DNA of 64,000 bases, from positions 1,388,295 to 1,452,294 of the forward strand of contig NZ_VRTZ01000001.1 in assembly GCF_008017545.1 (NCBI RefSeq), written 5' to 3'. Below are positions 45,097 through 56,056 of this stretch, in pieces. This DNA comes from Homoserinibacter sp. GY 40078. Lineage in GTDB: Bacteria; Actinomycetota; Actinomycetes; Actinomycetales; Microbacteriaceae. Numbering within the stretch: position 1 is the first letter of the stretch; each line of letters starts with the position of its first letter. The notes under the pieces are model-generated. The model was not told the origin of the DNA and made no database searches. It saw only the letters and a program-made list of their open reading frames with translations. The position numbers were made by a program, and so were the translations under genes.

Positions 45097-46096
45097 GAAT
45101 CCCGTACGCACTGCTCCGCACTTTGTGGCGGAGGTCGACGAGGGCGGCCTGGGCGCCGTCGATGCGGTGCGCGTCAGCGATCGCAAGTCGAACCTGTGGC
45201 TCGATGCCTGGCGCGACCTCCGTGGGCGCTGGATGTTCTGGGTCTCGGCGGTGTTCATCCTGTTCATCGTGTTCGTGGCGCTGTTCCCCACCGTGTTCAC
45301 TCAGGTGCCGCCGAACGACGGCTGCATCCTCACCGTCCAGAACGAGACCCAGGCGGCGGAACTCGGGGTGCCGGTGGGAACGGTCATCTCCGACCACGGA
45401 CCGCTGCCGGGGCATCCGCTCGGATTCACGCGGCAGGGATGCGATGTGTTCTCGCGAATCGTTCACGGAACGGGGACCTCGCTCTCGGTCGGCCTCATCG
45501 TGACCGTCATCGTCGCGGTGATGGGAATCGCGCTCGGAGCGTTCGCGGGTTACTTCGGCGGATGGATCGACTCGTTCCTCATGCGCATCGGCGACATCTT
45601 CTTCGCGATCCCGTACATCCTCGCGGCGGTCGTGATCATGTCGATGTTCCTCGCGGACCGCAACATTCTCATCATCTCGCTCGCGATCGGCTTCTTCGCG
45701 TGGCCATCCACAGCCCGCATCTTGAGATCTGAGGTGCTCCGGGTCAAACAACTGGACTATGTGATGGCCTCGGAGGCGATCGGAGTCTCGAAGCTGCGGA
45801 CGATGTTCTCGCACGTGATGCCGAACTCGCTCGCGCCGGTGATCATCATCTCGACCGTCGGCCTCGCCGGCGCCATCACGGCCGAGGCGACCCTGTCGTT
45901 CCTCGGCGTCGGACTCCCGGCGAACATCTTCATGTCTTGGGGCAACGACATCGCGCAAGCTCAGCAGAGCCTGCGGACGGCGCCGCAGGTCCTGATCTAC
46001 CCGTCGATCGCTCTGTCGTTCACTGTGCTCGCGTTCATCCTGCTGGGTGAGACCGTACGAGATGCGCTCGACCCGAAGGCGAGGGCCACCCGATGA
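45086..46096 (+). CDS. peptide ABC transporter permease (DppC/OppC-like)
   Basis: A 336-residue permease. An N-terminal polar stretch of about 45 residues precedes the first helix (MFWVSAVFILFIVFVALFP). A Cys-containing extracellular loop (NDGCILTVQNETQ and GFTRQGCDVFSRIV) follows, then five helices. The EAA loop is YVMASEAIGVSKLRTMFSHV near residues 226-245. The start overlaps dppB and the stop overlaps the ATPase gene (ATGA), so the operon is tightly coupled. The two extracellular cysteines could form a disulfide. Confidence 0.93.
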   Translation: MSSKNPVRTAPHFVAEVDEGGLGAVDAVRVSDRKSNLWLDAWRDLRGRWMFWVSAVFILFIVFVALFPTVFTQVPPNDGCILTVQNETQAAELGVPVGTVISDHGPLPGHPLGFTRQGCDVFSRIVHGTGTSLSVGLIVTVIVAVMGIALGAFAGYFGGWIDSFLMRIGDIFFAIPYILAAVVIMSMFLADRNILIISLAIGFFAWPSTARILRSEVLRVKQLDYVMASEAIGVSKLRTMFSHVMPNSLAPVIIISTVGLAGAITAEATLSFLGVGLPANIFMSWGNDIAQAQQSLRTAPQVLIYPSIALSFTVLAFILLGETVRDALDPKARATR

Positions 46097-47757
46097 GCAC
46101 AGTCGAACCGCTGCTGCAGGTCGAGGATCTGCAGGTCGGATTCAAGACGCAGGATGGCTTTGTTCCCGCCGTTCGTGGGGTCAGCTTCGACGTCTACCCG
46201 GGCGAGACCATCGCGATCGTGGGGGAGTCGGGCTCGGGCAAGTCCACGACGGCGCACGCGATCATCAACCTGCTTCCGGGCAGCGGCAAGATCGCCGGCG
46301 GATCGGTGCGATTCGAGGGTCGCGACCTGACGAAGCTCAAGCGCAACGAGATGGAGGACGTGCGTGGAAAGCTGATCGGCCTCGTCCCTCAGGACCCGAT
46401 GAACAGCCTGAACCCGGTGCACCGCATCGGCTTCCAGGTGGAGGAGACCATCCGCGCGAACGGCCTCGCCACGTCGAAGCGGGCTGTGCGCAAGCGTGCG
46501 GTCGAGGTGCTGAAGGAAGCGGGCCTGTCGGATGCGGACACCCGCCTGCGGCAGTTCCCGCATGAGTTCTCGGGCGGAATGCGTCAACGTGTGCTCATCG
46601 GCGTCGGCCTGTCCTCGCATCCGAAGCTCCTCATCGCCGACGAGCCGACGAGCGCCCTCGATGTGACGGTGCAGAAGACGATCCTCGACCACCTGGAGAG
46701 CCTGACTGCGGAGCGGAACACCGCTGTCATCTTCATCACCCACGATCTGGGGCTCGCCGCAGAGCGCGCCGAGAACATCGTCGTGATGAACCGCGGGCGC
46801 ATCGTGGAGTCCGGGCCCGCGCTCGAGATCCTGCGCAACCCGCAGCACCCGTACACGAAGCGACTCGTGTCGGCGGCGCCCAGCCTCGCGTCCACGCGGC
46901 TCGGCTCCCGGTCCGCGACCGTCGGCCTGGCCTCCTCCGCGACGCCCGCGGGGACCCCGGTTCCGCCGGTTATCGAGTTCCAGGACGTCACCAAGGTGTT
47001 CAAGATCCGCACCGGCGGCCCGCGGTCGATCCCGTTCACGGCGGTCGACAAGATCTCGTTCCAGGTTCCGAAGGGCTCGACGATGGCGCTCGTCGGCGAG
47101 TCCGGCTCGGGCAAGTCGACGGCGGCGAAGCTGCTGCTCAAGCTCGAGGAGAAGACCTCCGGGAAGATCTTCGTGGACGGCGTCGATCAAGACTCGCTCG
47201 ATCGCGGCAAGCTGCTTGAGATGCGCCGCAAGATGCAGGTCGTGTTCCAGGACCCGTACGGTTCGCTCGACCCTCTGCACAACATCGGAAACACCGTGGC
47301 AGAGCCGCTCAACGTCCACAAGATCGGCGACGCGGCGTCGCGCAAGAAGCGTGTGCTGGAGGTCCTCGACCAGGTTGCCCTGCCGACGAGCGTCGTCAGC
47401 CGCTATCCGAACGAGCTCTCGGGCGGCCAGCGGCAGCGCGTCGCGATCGCGCGTGCCCTTGCGCTGAAGCCAGAGATCGTCGTGCTCGACGAAGCCGTGT
47501 CGGCGCTCGACGTGCTCGTGCAGGCTCAGGTGCTCGAACTGCTCGCGAATCTGCAGGATGAGCTGGGTCTGACCTACCTCTTCATCACCCATGACCTCGC
47601 GGTCGTGCGGATGATCGGCGACTACGTGTCGGTGATGCAGAAGGGCGCGATCGTGGAGCAGGCGACCGTGTCTGAAGTCTTCGACTCGCCCAAGCAGGAG
47701 TACACGAGGCGTCTGCTGGACGCGATCCCCGGCGCGGACGTCGATCTCAGCGCGTAG
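46093..47757 (+). CDS. fused dipeptide/oligopeptide ABC transporter ATPase (DppD-DppF)
   Basis: A 554-residue protein with two complete nucleotide-binding domains, so it replaces the separate DppD and DppF. Walker A motifs are GESGSGKS at 44-51 and at 335-342. Signatures are FSGGMRQRV and [15 protein letters not shown], with Walker B segments [12 protein letters not shown] and [13 protein letters not shown] linker with [12 protein letters not shown], the oligopeptide-type C-terminal extension, joins the halves. It powers the permease pair encoded upstream. A terminator-like hairpin follows. Confidence 0.95.
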   Translation: MSTVEPLLQVEDLQVGFKTQDGFVPAVRGVSFDVYPGETIAIVGESGSGKSTTAHAIINLLPGSGKIAGGSVRFEGRDLTKLKRNEMEDVRGKLIGLVPQDPMNSLNPVHRIGFQVEETIRANGLATSKRAVRKRAVEVLKEAGLSDADTRLRQFPHEFSGGMRQRVLIGVGLSSHPKLLIADEPTSALDVTVQKTILDHLESLTAERNTAVIFITHDLGLAAERAENIVVMNRGRIVESGPALEILRNPQHPYTKRLVSAAPSLASTRLGSRSATVGLASSATPAGTPVPPVIEFQDVTKVFKIRTGGPRSIPFTAVDKISFQVPKGSTMALVGESGSGKSTAAKLLLKLEEKTSGKIFVDGVDQDSLDRGKLLEMRRKMQVVFQDPYGSLDPLHNIGNTVAEPLNVHKIGDAASRKKRVLEVLDQVALPTSVVSRYPNELSGGQRQRVAIARALALKPEIVVLDEAVSALDVLVQAQVLELLANLQDELGLTYLFITHDLAVVRMIGDYVSVMQKGAIVEQATVSEVFDSPKQEYTRRLLDAIPGADVDLSA

Positions 47758-47760
47758 CAC

Positions 47761-47802
47761 CGCGGTGTCGGTGCGCCGCTTCTGAGATGCACCGACACCG
47801 CG
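47761..47802 (+). terminator. hairpin after the peptide transporter operon
   Basis: Perfect 14-base arms, 47761-47774 and 47789-47802, with a 14-base loop, just after the ATPase stop and before the separate promoter of the next lipoprotein gene. Confidence 0.65.
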
Positions 47803-47815
47803 CAGCGACGGCGCT

Positions 47816-47821
47816 TAGGGT
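47816..47821 (+). promoter_or_regulatory. -10 box TAGGGT of the LpqW-like gene
   Basis: TAGGGT ends 6 bases before the GTG at 47828. It shows that this lipoprotein gene is transcribed apart from the transporter operon before it. Confidence 0.55.
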
Positions 47822-47827
47822 TGAACT

Positions 47828-49672
47828 GTGAGGGGTGCACGGATCGCGGCGATCGCCGTCGTAACGGTCGTCGCCGCCGCGCTCGTCGGCTGCACGGACC
47901 AGGACCGCGTCGTCGCGGGATCGACGGTGACGGTCGCGGTCGGCGGCGCTCTCACCTCCCTCAACGCGAACACCTCGTTCGGGCGGGCATCCGCTCTCAA
48001 TGCGGACGTCGCCTACCTGACGGGCACCGGGTTCGCCTACGCGGATGCGAGCTACGGAACCGTCGTCGACGACAGCTTCGGCACCGCCACCGTGACCGCC
48101 GAAGATCCATTGACCGTGCGGTACACGATCGCCGACGGTGTCCGCTGGTCGGACGGCGTGCCGATCACCCCGGCAGATCTGCTGCTCGCGTGGGCGGCGA
48201 ACTCGGGCGCAGTCGACACGCCGGACGTCGACCCCGACGAGTATGTCGACCCGGAGACGGGGCGCATGGGCGAGCTGCCTGATGACGTCGTGCACTTCGA
48301 CGGGGCGCTCGGGCGCGGCCTCGAGCTCGCCACCCAGACTCCGCAGATCGGCGACGACGGGCGGTCGCTCTTCGTGCACTACGACGAGTTCACGCCGGGC
48401 TGGCAGACGGCCCTCGCCCCCGGACTCCCGGCGCACGTCGTGGCCGCGCGGGCGCTCGACCTCCCTCTCGCCGACGACGGCGCGGAGGACGGCGACATCG
48501 ACCCGGATCGTGCCGAGAAGGCCGCCGACGCGCTCGTGGACGCGATCGAGCAAGACGACACCGCCTCCCTCTCGGCGATCGCCGAGGTGTGGGACTCGGG
48601 ATACGACCTGACCGGGCGCGCCCCCGATCCCGAGCTGCTCGTCGCGAGTGGCCCGTACCGGATCTCGGATCTCGCGGACGGACGGGTCGAACTCACCGCG
48701 AACCCCCGCTATCGGGGATCGCGCGCGCCCGCGATCGAGACGATCGTGCTCGAGACGGTCGAAGACCAAGACGAACTCGTGCGGCGCCTGCAGGCGGGCG
48801 AGATCGACATCGCGACCCCCGCACCCGACGCGGATCTCGCAGCCGAGCTGGCCGGCATCCCCGGGGTGAGCGTCGCAGCGGGCTCCGAGAGCACGTTCGA
48901 ACACCTCGATCTGCAGTTCTCCGACTCGAAGTCGGGGGTGTTCGACGACCCGCTCGTGCGCCAGGCGTTCCTGCATGTAGTGCCGCGGCAGGGGATCCTC
49001 GACGAGCTCGTCACGCCCGTGCAGGCGGATGCGGGACTCCTCGACTCGTTCGTGCTGCGTCCCTCGGCAGAGGGCTACGAGGAGTCGGTCGCGAAGAACG
49101 GATCCGACGCCTACCGCATCACCGACGTGGATGCGGCGCGCGCCCTCCTGAAGGAGGCGAAGGTGCGCTCGCCCGAGGTGTGCATCCTCTACGACCCCGC
49201 GGATCCGCGGCGCGCCGAAGAGTTCTCGCTCATCCGCGAGTCGGCCGACCGTGCCGGCTTCGACGTCACGGACTGCGCCCGATCCGACTGGCGCAGCATC
49301 CTGGGCGTCGCCGGAGCCTACGACGCGAGCCTCTTCGCCTGGGACACCACTCGGCTCGGGCCGGGGGCAGTCGCAGCCGTGTTCCGCAGCGACTCGGCCG
49401 TCGCGAACCTGAATCACTACGACAACCCGGATGCCGACGCGCTCGTCGACGAGATCACCTCGACGAGCGACGTCGCCGCCCAGACGGAGGCGCTTCAGCG
49501 GCTCGACGCCCTGCTGTGGTCCGACGCATACGGCGTACCGCTCTACGCGCATCCGACCCTGACGGTCGTCTCCGATCGGGTCTCCGGGGTCGAGCGATCG
49601 CCGCTCGCCCGGGGCGTGTTCTGGAACGCGTGGCAGTGGACTCCCGCCGCGAGCCCGGCGCCGACACCCTGA
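47828..49672 (+). CDS. orphan family 5 substrate-binding lipoprotein, LpqW-like
   Basis: A 614-residue lipoprotein with signal and lipobox ALVGC (Cys near residue 22). The family 5 fold is divergent: [20 protein letters not shown], the insert of acidic residues at 205-240, and a C-terminal half with [19 protein letters not shown]. It has its own promoter, is followed by typA, and has no transporter of its own. In mycobacteria the family 5 homologue next to typA is LpqW, which regulates mannolipid (PIM/LAM) synthesis rather than import. Context therefore favours an LpqW-like role, though transport is possible. Confidence 0.8.
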   Translation: MRGARIAAIAVVTVVAAALVGCTDQDRVVAGSTVTVAVGGALTSLNANTSFGRASALNADVAYLTGTGFAYADASYGTVVDDSFGTATVTAEDPLTVRYTIADGVRWSDGVPITPADLLLAWAANSGAVDTPDVDPDEYVDPETGRMGELPDDVVHFDGALGRGLELATQTPQIGDDGRSLFVHYDEFTPGWQTALAPGLPAHVVAARALDLPLADDGAEDGDIDPDRAEKAADALVDAIEQDDTASLSAIAEVWDSGYDLTGRAPDPELLVASGPYRISDLADGRVELTANPRYRGSRAPAIETIVLETVEDQDELVRRLQAGEIDIATPAPDADLAAELAGIPGVSVAAGSESTFEHLDLQFSDSKSGVFDDPLVRQAFLHVVPRQGILDELVTPVQADAGLLDSFVLRPSAEGYEESVAKNGSDAYRITDVDAARALLKEAKVRSPEVCILYDPADPRRAEEFSLIRESADRAGFDVTDCARSDWRSILGVAGAYDASLFAWDTTRLGPGAVAAVFRSDSAVANLNHYDNPDADALVDEITSTSDVAAQTEALQRLDALLWSDAYGVPLYAHPTLTVVSDRVSGVERSPLARGVFWNAWQWTPAASPAPTP

Positions 49673-49702
49673 AACGGTAGGCCGACATCCTGGAACGGTA
49701 GG
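49661..49702. repeat. 21-bp tandem duplication at the typA promoter
   Basis: Two adjacent copies, 49661-49681 and 49682-49702, differ at only two positions (7 and 12). The first spans the stop codon of the upstream lipoprotein gene. The second supplies most of the TAGGAT -10 box (49699-49704) of typA; the first reads TAGGCC at that point. Confidence 0.75.
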
Positions 49703-49740
49703 ATGGGCTCTTCCCCATCGTCGTCTCCCGAGGTACTCGT

Positions 49741-51654
<1,914 letters not shown>

Positions 51655-51665
51655 GGGAGCCCCCC

Positions 51666-52082
51666 ATGGTCCACCGCACCCGAATCCTGGCGGCGGTGGC
51701 CGCCGCCGTACTTGCCGGCACGACCCTCGCGGGCTGCTCGCTGCTGCCCGACCCGGTCCGCGACATCGTCGATCAGGTGCAGGAGAGCGGCGTGCCGAAC
51801 CCGCTCGGGAGCATCCCGGACGACTTCCCGGATGAGGTGCCGCTCGTCGACGGCGACGTGCTGGTGGGTCTGAAGCCCACCGACGACTCGTGGACGGTCA
51901 CCATCCAGGTGGCGGACGAAGCCGCTGCGACCGAGTCGACGACGCTGCTCGAGGATGCCGGCTTCACGCAGCAGTTCGAAGGAACCGGCGCCTACACCGA
52001 CGGCACCTGGCTCGTGATCGTGCAGTGGAGTCCGATCGACGACGGGGGATACGGCGTCGCCTACGTCGTGACCCCCGCGTAG
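51666..52082 (+). CDS. small lipoprotein, uncharacterised
   Basis: A 138-residue lipoprotein. The signal peptide ILAAVAAAVLAGTTLAGC puts the lipidated Cys near residue 24. A proline-rich linker (PDDFPDEVPLVDGDV) precedes a compact beta-rich domain (SWTVTIQVADEAAATEST, then TWLVIVQWSPID). The ATG has TGAGGGAG upstream, 11 bases after typA, so it is probably in the typA operon. It stops 4 bases before the convergent efeB stop. Family not recognised. Confidence 0.8.
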   Translation: MVHRTRILAAVAAAVLAGTTLAGCSLLPDPVRDIVDQVQESGVPNPLGSIPDDFPDEVPLVDGDVLVGLKPTDDSWTVTIQVADEAAATESTTLLEDAGFTQQFEGTGAYTDGTWLVIVQWSPIDDGGYGVAYVVTPA

Positions 52083-52086
52083 CCGC

Positions 52087-53406
52087 TCACGCGAAGAGGC
52101 CGTCGCCGATCGATCCGCCGGACGCCGCTCCCGGGGGGATCGCGAAGACCCCCGACCCGACGTGCCGCAGGTACTCGGCGAGCCCGTCGCGCGCGAGCGA
52201 GCGCTGCACGGTGACGAACCGCTCCGGGTCGCGCTGGAAGCTGATGAAGAAGAGCCCGGCGTCCAGCCGCCCCAGCTCGTCGTTGCCGTCGACGAAGTTG
52301 TAGCCGCGCCGGAGGAGGCGGATCCCGCCGTTGACCGAGGGGTGGGCGAGCCTCACGTGCGCGTCGTCGGCGATCCGAGGCTGCCCATCCGGCCCCGTCG
52401 CGTCGAGGTCGGGATCGGTGAACTCGGAGCCGCCCGACATCGGGCCGCCCTCGCCCTTCGTCCGCCCGACGAGCGACTCCTGCTCGGCGAGCTGCACGCG
52501 GTCCCAGCTCTCGATGATCATGCGGATGCGCCGCGCCACGAGGTAGCTTCCGCCGACCATCCACTCGGGCCCGTCGTCGGCCTGCACCCACACGTGCTCG
52601 TCGACGGCCGAGGTCTCCTCGGCCTTGAGGTTCGCCGTCCCGTCCTTGAAGCCGAAGAGGTTGCGCGGGGTGACCTGCGAAGTCGAGGTGGACGAGGTCC
52701 GCCCGAATCCCAGCTGCGACCACCTGAGGCTCGCGCGGCCGAACGCGATGCGGCTGAGGTTCCGGATCGCGTGGACGGCGACCTGCGGGTCGTCGGCGCA
52801 CGCCTGGATGCAGAGGTCGCCCCCGCTGCGTTCCGGCTCGAGCGCGTCGCCGGTGAACCGCGGCAGCGGCTGGAGCGCCGCGGGGCGTCGGTCGGCGATT
52901 CCGAAGCGATCGACGCCGTCCGCTGTCTCGAAGAGCGTCGGACCGAATCCGAACGTCAGGGTCAGGCCGGATGCGGCGAGCCCGAGCGCCTCACCGGTGT
53001 CGTCGGGCGGAGCATACGGAGAGCCTCCCACGGCGCCCGATTCGCCCACTTCGAGACCCTGCGTCATGCGCGCCGCCGCATCCGTCCACTCGGCGAGGAG
53101 GGCGACGAGGTCGTCCCGCGTCGTTCCGGAGGCGAGGTCGAACGCTGCGAAGTGCAGTCGGTCCTGGGCGGGCGTCACGATCCCGGCCTGGTGGCGTCCG
53201 AAGAACGCGTAGCGGTCCGACGAGGCGGACGCCGCGCCCACCGCGGCCGCTGCAATTCCGGCCCCCGCGGCGCCCCCGACGACGAGCCCCGCCCCTGCAG
53301 CACCGGCGAGACCCAGGAGCCCGCGGCGCGAGAGCGTACGCCGGGAGCCGGCCGCATCCTCGATGGGGGCGACCGGCTCCTGTGCGTTGTCGTCGGGTTC
53401 TTGCAT
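52087..53406 (-). CDS. efeB: iron uptake system Dyp-type peroxidase EfeB
   Basis: A 439-residue Dyp-type haem peroxidase. The twin-arginine signal is TLSRRGLLGLAG (Arg27-Arg28), so it is exported folded. The family GXXDG motif is FGFKDGTANLKAEE near residues 220-233, and VRLAHPSVNGGIRLLRRGYN holds conserved haem-side residues. EfeB is thought to oxidise ferrous iron or release iron from haem for EfeU. The ATG overlaps the efeO stop by one base (TGATG). Last gene of efeUOB. Confidence 0.95.
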   Translation of the reverse strand: MQEPDDNAQEPVAPIEDAAGSRRTLSRRGLLGLAGAAGAGLVVGGAAGAGIAAAAVGAASASSDRYAFFGRHQAGIVTPAQDRLHFAAFDLASGTTRDDLVALLAEWTDAAARMTQGLEVGESGAVGGSPYAPPDDTGEALGLAASGLTLTFGFGPTLFETADGVDRFGIADRRPAALQPLPRFTGDALEPERSGGDLCIQACADDPQVAVHAIRNLSRIAFGRASLRWSQLGFGRTSSTSTSQVTPRNLFGFKDGTANLKAEETSAVDEHVWVQADDGPEWMVGGSYLVARRIRMIIESWDRVQLAEQESLVGRTKGEGGPMSGGSEFTDPDLDATGPDGQPRIADDAHVRLAHPSVNGGIRLLRRGYNFVDGNDELGRLDAGLFFISFQRDPERFVTVQRSLARDGLAEYLRHVGSGVFAIPPGAASGGSIGDGLFA

Positions 53407-54617
53407 CACACTCCGAGAACGGTGCCCGTCAGTTGCGAGAGCGGCTCCGCGAGAGCGTTCACCGCGTCCGACAGCTCCTTGCGCTGCGCGTCGGACACCT
53501 GATCGTAGGGCGTGAAGCCGTCCTCGATGGAACCGTACGTCGCGAGCACCTCCTCGAGGCTGGCGAAGCGCGCCTCGATCTCGGAGACCAGGGCGGTGCC
53601 GTCGGCGGTCTCGGACGCGATCGCCTTCACGTTGCCGAAGGCGACCTCCGCGCCCTGCACATTCGCCGCGAAGTCGGTGAGGTCGGTGTGCGACCACCAG
53701 TCCTCCTCGCCGCTGATCTTGCCGGTCGCGACCTCGTCGAGCAGACCGATCGCCCCGTTCGAGATGTCCGCGAGGCTCACCGAGAACTCCGGGTCGCTCA
53801 CGAGGTCGTAGAGCTCCTGCACGTCCGCGACGAGACCCTCGCCGTACGCGGCGCGCTCTGCCGCAGTCGACGGCGCCCAGTCGAGCCAGGCGCTCGTGCC
53901 GTCGGAGTTCAAGGCGTCATCGGCGGGAACCCAGAGGTCCTTCTCGATCCGGTGGAAGCCGGTCCAGTCGAGACCCTCGGCGACGGCGTCCACCTCGCGG
54001 TAATCGATCTTCGGGTCGAGGTCTCCGAACGCCTCGGCGGTCGGCTCGATCCGCTCGTACGACACGCGCGCTGCGGCGAAGAGCGAGCGAGCGGTGTCGT
54101 CGTCACCCGCGACATAGGCGTCGACGAGCGCCTGCACCTGGGGGAGGAGCTCCCCGGTCTGCGATCGGATGTAGGCGACGTAATTGGCCGCTGCCTGGTC
54201 GATGAGCTCCTGGCGGTCCGCATCGACCTCGACCGCCTCGCCCGTCACGGTGAACTCCGCAAGCCCGACCGGCGCCCCCACGAGCTGGAACTTGCACGCG
54301 GTGTAGTAGGTGCCGGGTTCGAGCTGTGCCACGTAGTTCACGGTCTGGCCGGGGGTGATGTTCTCCTTCTCGCCCACGATCCGCAGCTGGTCCTCGGCGA
54401 GGATCTCGAACTCGTTGAGGTCCGTCCCGCTGTTGGTCAGCTCGAAGGTGACGGCACCCGCGGGCGCCGTTGCGGCCGAGACCTCGCAGGAGTCGTCGGC
54501 GATGTCGACCGCGAGAGTCGCACCAGCCGGCGAGTTCGGCACGCAGCCGGCGAGGACCAGGCTCGCGGCGACGGCGGCGAAAGCCGCTCGGACGGGGGTG
54601 TGCGGGCGCACGGGCAT
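53406..54617 (-). CDS. efeO: iron uptake system lipoprotein EfeO
   Basis: A 403-residue EfeO. Lipobox LAGC gives Cys25, so it is a lipoprotein here rather than a free periplasmic protein. A cupredoxin domain (about residues 35-128, TLAVDIADDSCEV to EFTVTGE) is followed by the M75 imelysin-like domain with the HXXE motif FHRIEKD (His222, Glu225). It binds ferric or ferrous iron and passes it to EfeU. The ATG at 54617 has GAGGAGA upstream; the longer frame lacks a signal. It is 80 bases downstream of efeU. Confidence 0.95.
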   Translation of the reverse strand: MPVRPHTPVRAAFAAVAASLVLAGCVPNSPAGATLAVDIADDSCEVSAATAPAGAVTFELTNSGTDLNEFEILAEDQLRIVGEKENITPGQTVNYVAQLEPGTYYTACKFQLVGAPVGLAEFTVTGEAVEVDADRQELIDQAAANYVAYIRSQTGELLPQVQALVDAYVAGDDDTARSLFAAARVSYERIEPTAEAFGDLDPKIDYREVDAVAEGLDWTGFHRIEKDLWVPADDALNSDGTSAWLDWAPSTAAERAAYGEGLVADVQELYDLVSDPEFSVSLADISNGAIGLLDEVATGKISGEEDWWSHTDLTDFAANVQGAEVAFGNVKAIASETADGTALVSEIEARFASLEEVLATYGSIEDGFTPYDQVSDAQRKELSDAVNALAEPLSQLTGTVLGV

Positions 54618-54697
54618 ACAGGTGTCTCCTCTGGGTGGTGTGACGCGGATGTCGCGCCGGGTGCGGTCGGGCTGGATGGATGGGAGCGGGCGGGCGC

Positions 54698-55588
54698 TCA
54701 GGGGGCGGCGTCGGCCGTGTCGGGCACGCGTGCCGGGGAGTGGCGTTCGGCGGGCGGCCCGCTGCTCGGCCGCGGCGCGCGGCGGCTGCGCCGGAGGAAC
54801 AGGACCCCGGTGACGACCACATACGTCAGCCACGCGCCGACCTGAGCCCAGCTGGGTTCAGGGGTGAGGTTGAAGATCCCGGCGAGCACGGCCGTGTACC
54901 AGGCCGAGGGCGGGAACACGGCGGCGAGGCTGAACGCGGGTTGCCCCCATCCGGGAATCACGCCGGCCTCCTGCAGATCGCCGATGCCGTAGGCGAGTAC
55001 ACCGCCCGCGACGAAGATCAGGAGGATGCCGGTCCAGCGGAAGAACAGTCCGAGGTCGATGCGCACGAGGCCGCGGAAGACGAGGTAGGCGATCGCGACG
55101 GCGGCGAGGATGCCGACGACGGCGCCGAGCAGTCCGAGCAGCGGGTCGGAGGTGCCGGAGACGCTCGCCCACACGAACAGTGCGGTCTCGATGCCCTCGC
55201 GGCCCACCGCGACGACGCCCAGCACGACGAGTGTCCATCCCGAGCGGTCCCCGGCGCGGCGGAGGGCGTCGTCGACCTGGCCCTCGAGCTCGCCGCGGAG
55301 CCCGCGCGAGTGGCGCAGCATCCAGAAGATCATCCAGGTGACGAGTCCCACGGCAGTGATCGACGCGAGCCCGCCGATGATCTCCTGCGCCTGGAACGAG
55401 AGACCGTAGGGTCCCCAGGTGAGGATGGCTCCCACGGCCAACGACAGCGCGATCGCAGCGGCAATTCCGATGGCGAGGCGGCTCAGCAGATCGGAGCGGC
55501 CGATCTTGCGCAGGTAGGCGACGAGGATTCCGACGACGAGTGCCGCTTCGAGCCCTTCGCGCAGGCCGATGAGGAAGTTCGCGAGCAT
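54698..55588 (-). CDS. efeU: iron permease EfeU (FTR1 family)
   Basis: A 296-residue membrane protein with seven predicted helices. Two REXXE motifs mark the FTR1 iron channel: Arg10-Glu11-Gly-Leu-Glu14 (REGLEAAL) and Arg130-Glu131-Gly-Ile-Glu134 (REGIETAL). It moves ferrous or ferric iron across the membrane, working with EfeO and EfeB. The ATG is 15 bases from an iron-box-like palindrome, so DtxR/IdeR repression when iron is high is likely. The C-terminal tail is Pro-rich. Confidence 0.95.
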   Translation of the reverse strand: MLANFLIGLREGLEAALVVGILVAYLRKIGRSDLLSRLAIGIAAAIALSLAVGAILTWGPYGLSFQAQEIIGGLASITAVGLVTWMIFWMLRHSRGLRGELEGQVDDALRRAGDRSGWTLVVLGVVAVGREGIETALFVWASVSGTSDPLLGLLGAVVGILAAVAIAYLVFRGLVRIDLGLFFRWTGILLIFVAGGVLAYGIGDLQEAGVIPGWGQPAFSLAAVFPPSAWYTAVLAGIFNLTPEPSWAQVGAWLTYVVVTGVLFLRRSRRAPRPSSGPPAERHSPARVPDTADAAP

Positions 55589-55603
55589 TGATGAGTTTTC
55601 AGA

Positions 55604-55622
55604 TTAGGTAAGGCGATCCTTA
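55604..55622 (-). promoter_or_regulatory. DtxR/IdeR-type iron box upstream of efeU
   Basis: On the plus strand TTAGGTAAGGCGATCCTTA, matching the known DtxR/IdeR consensus at about 15 of 19 positions by my count. It overlaps the TAATCT -10 candidate (55601-55606, minus strand) and ends 15 bases before the efeU start. The divergent ferredoxin promoter is over 95 bases away. Confidence 0.75.
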
Positions 55623-55720
55623 GTCGGCTCAACTGTAGGCCTCGCTCCGGCGGCCTGTCCAGCCGGTGAGCGGGAATCCGGGCGCCCAGGCGCGTCGCAG
55701 GGAGCACCCGCCCGGCGGAA

Positions 55721-55726
55721 TAGGAT
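55721..55726 (+). promoter_or_regulatory. -10 box TAGGAT of the ferredoxin gene
   Basis: TAGGAT ends 6 bases before the GTG at 55733, which predicts a leaderless transcript covering the ferredoxin and dapC genes. Confidence 0.55.
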
Positions 55727-55732
55727 GGATGG

Positions 55733-56053
55733 GTGACCTACGTCATCGCCCTCCCTTGCGTGGATGTCAAAGACCGCGCCTGCATCGACGAGTGCCCCGT
55801 CGACTGCATCTACGAGGGGGATCGGATGCTCTACATCCACCCCGACGAGTGCGTCGATTGCGGTGCGTGCGAACCCGTGTGCCCTGTCGAGGCGATCTAT
55901 TACGAGGACGACCTTCCCGAGGAGTGGTCCGACTACTACAAGGCGAACGTCGAGTTCTTCGAGGAGGTCGGCTCCCCGGGCGGCGCTGCGAAGGTGGGCG
56001 TCATCGCAGGTGACCACCCGGTCGTCGCAGCGCTCCCGCCGCAGGGCAGCTGA
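55733..56053 (+). CDS. fdxA: seven-iron-type ferredoxin
   Basis: A 106-residue bacterial ferredoxin with two cluster sites. The first group has Cys9, Cys17, Cys21 and Cys25 in an altered spacing (CVDVKDRACIDECPVDC) typical of 3Fe-4S plus 4Fe-4S proteins; the second is Cys40, Cys43, Cys46 and Cys50 (CVDCGACEPVC). It carries electrons in the cytosol, possibly for ispH-type or P450 enzymes. The C-terminal extension (DYYKANVEFFEEVG) is usual in actinobacteria. The dapC gene starts 4 bases after its stop, a pairing conserved in the phylum. Confidence 0.94.
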   Translation: MTYVIALPCVDVKDRACIDECPVDCIYEGDRMLYIHPDECVDCGACEPVCPVEAIYYEDDLPEEWSDYYKANVEFFEEVGSPGGAAKVGVIAGDHPVVAALPPQGS

Positions 56054-56056
56054 CGG

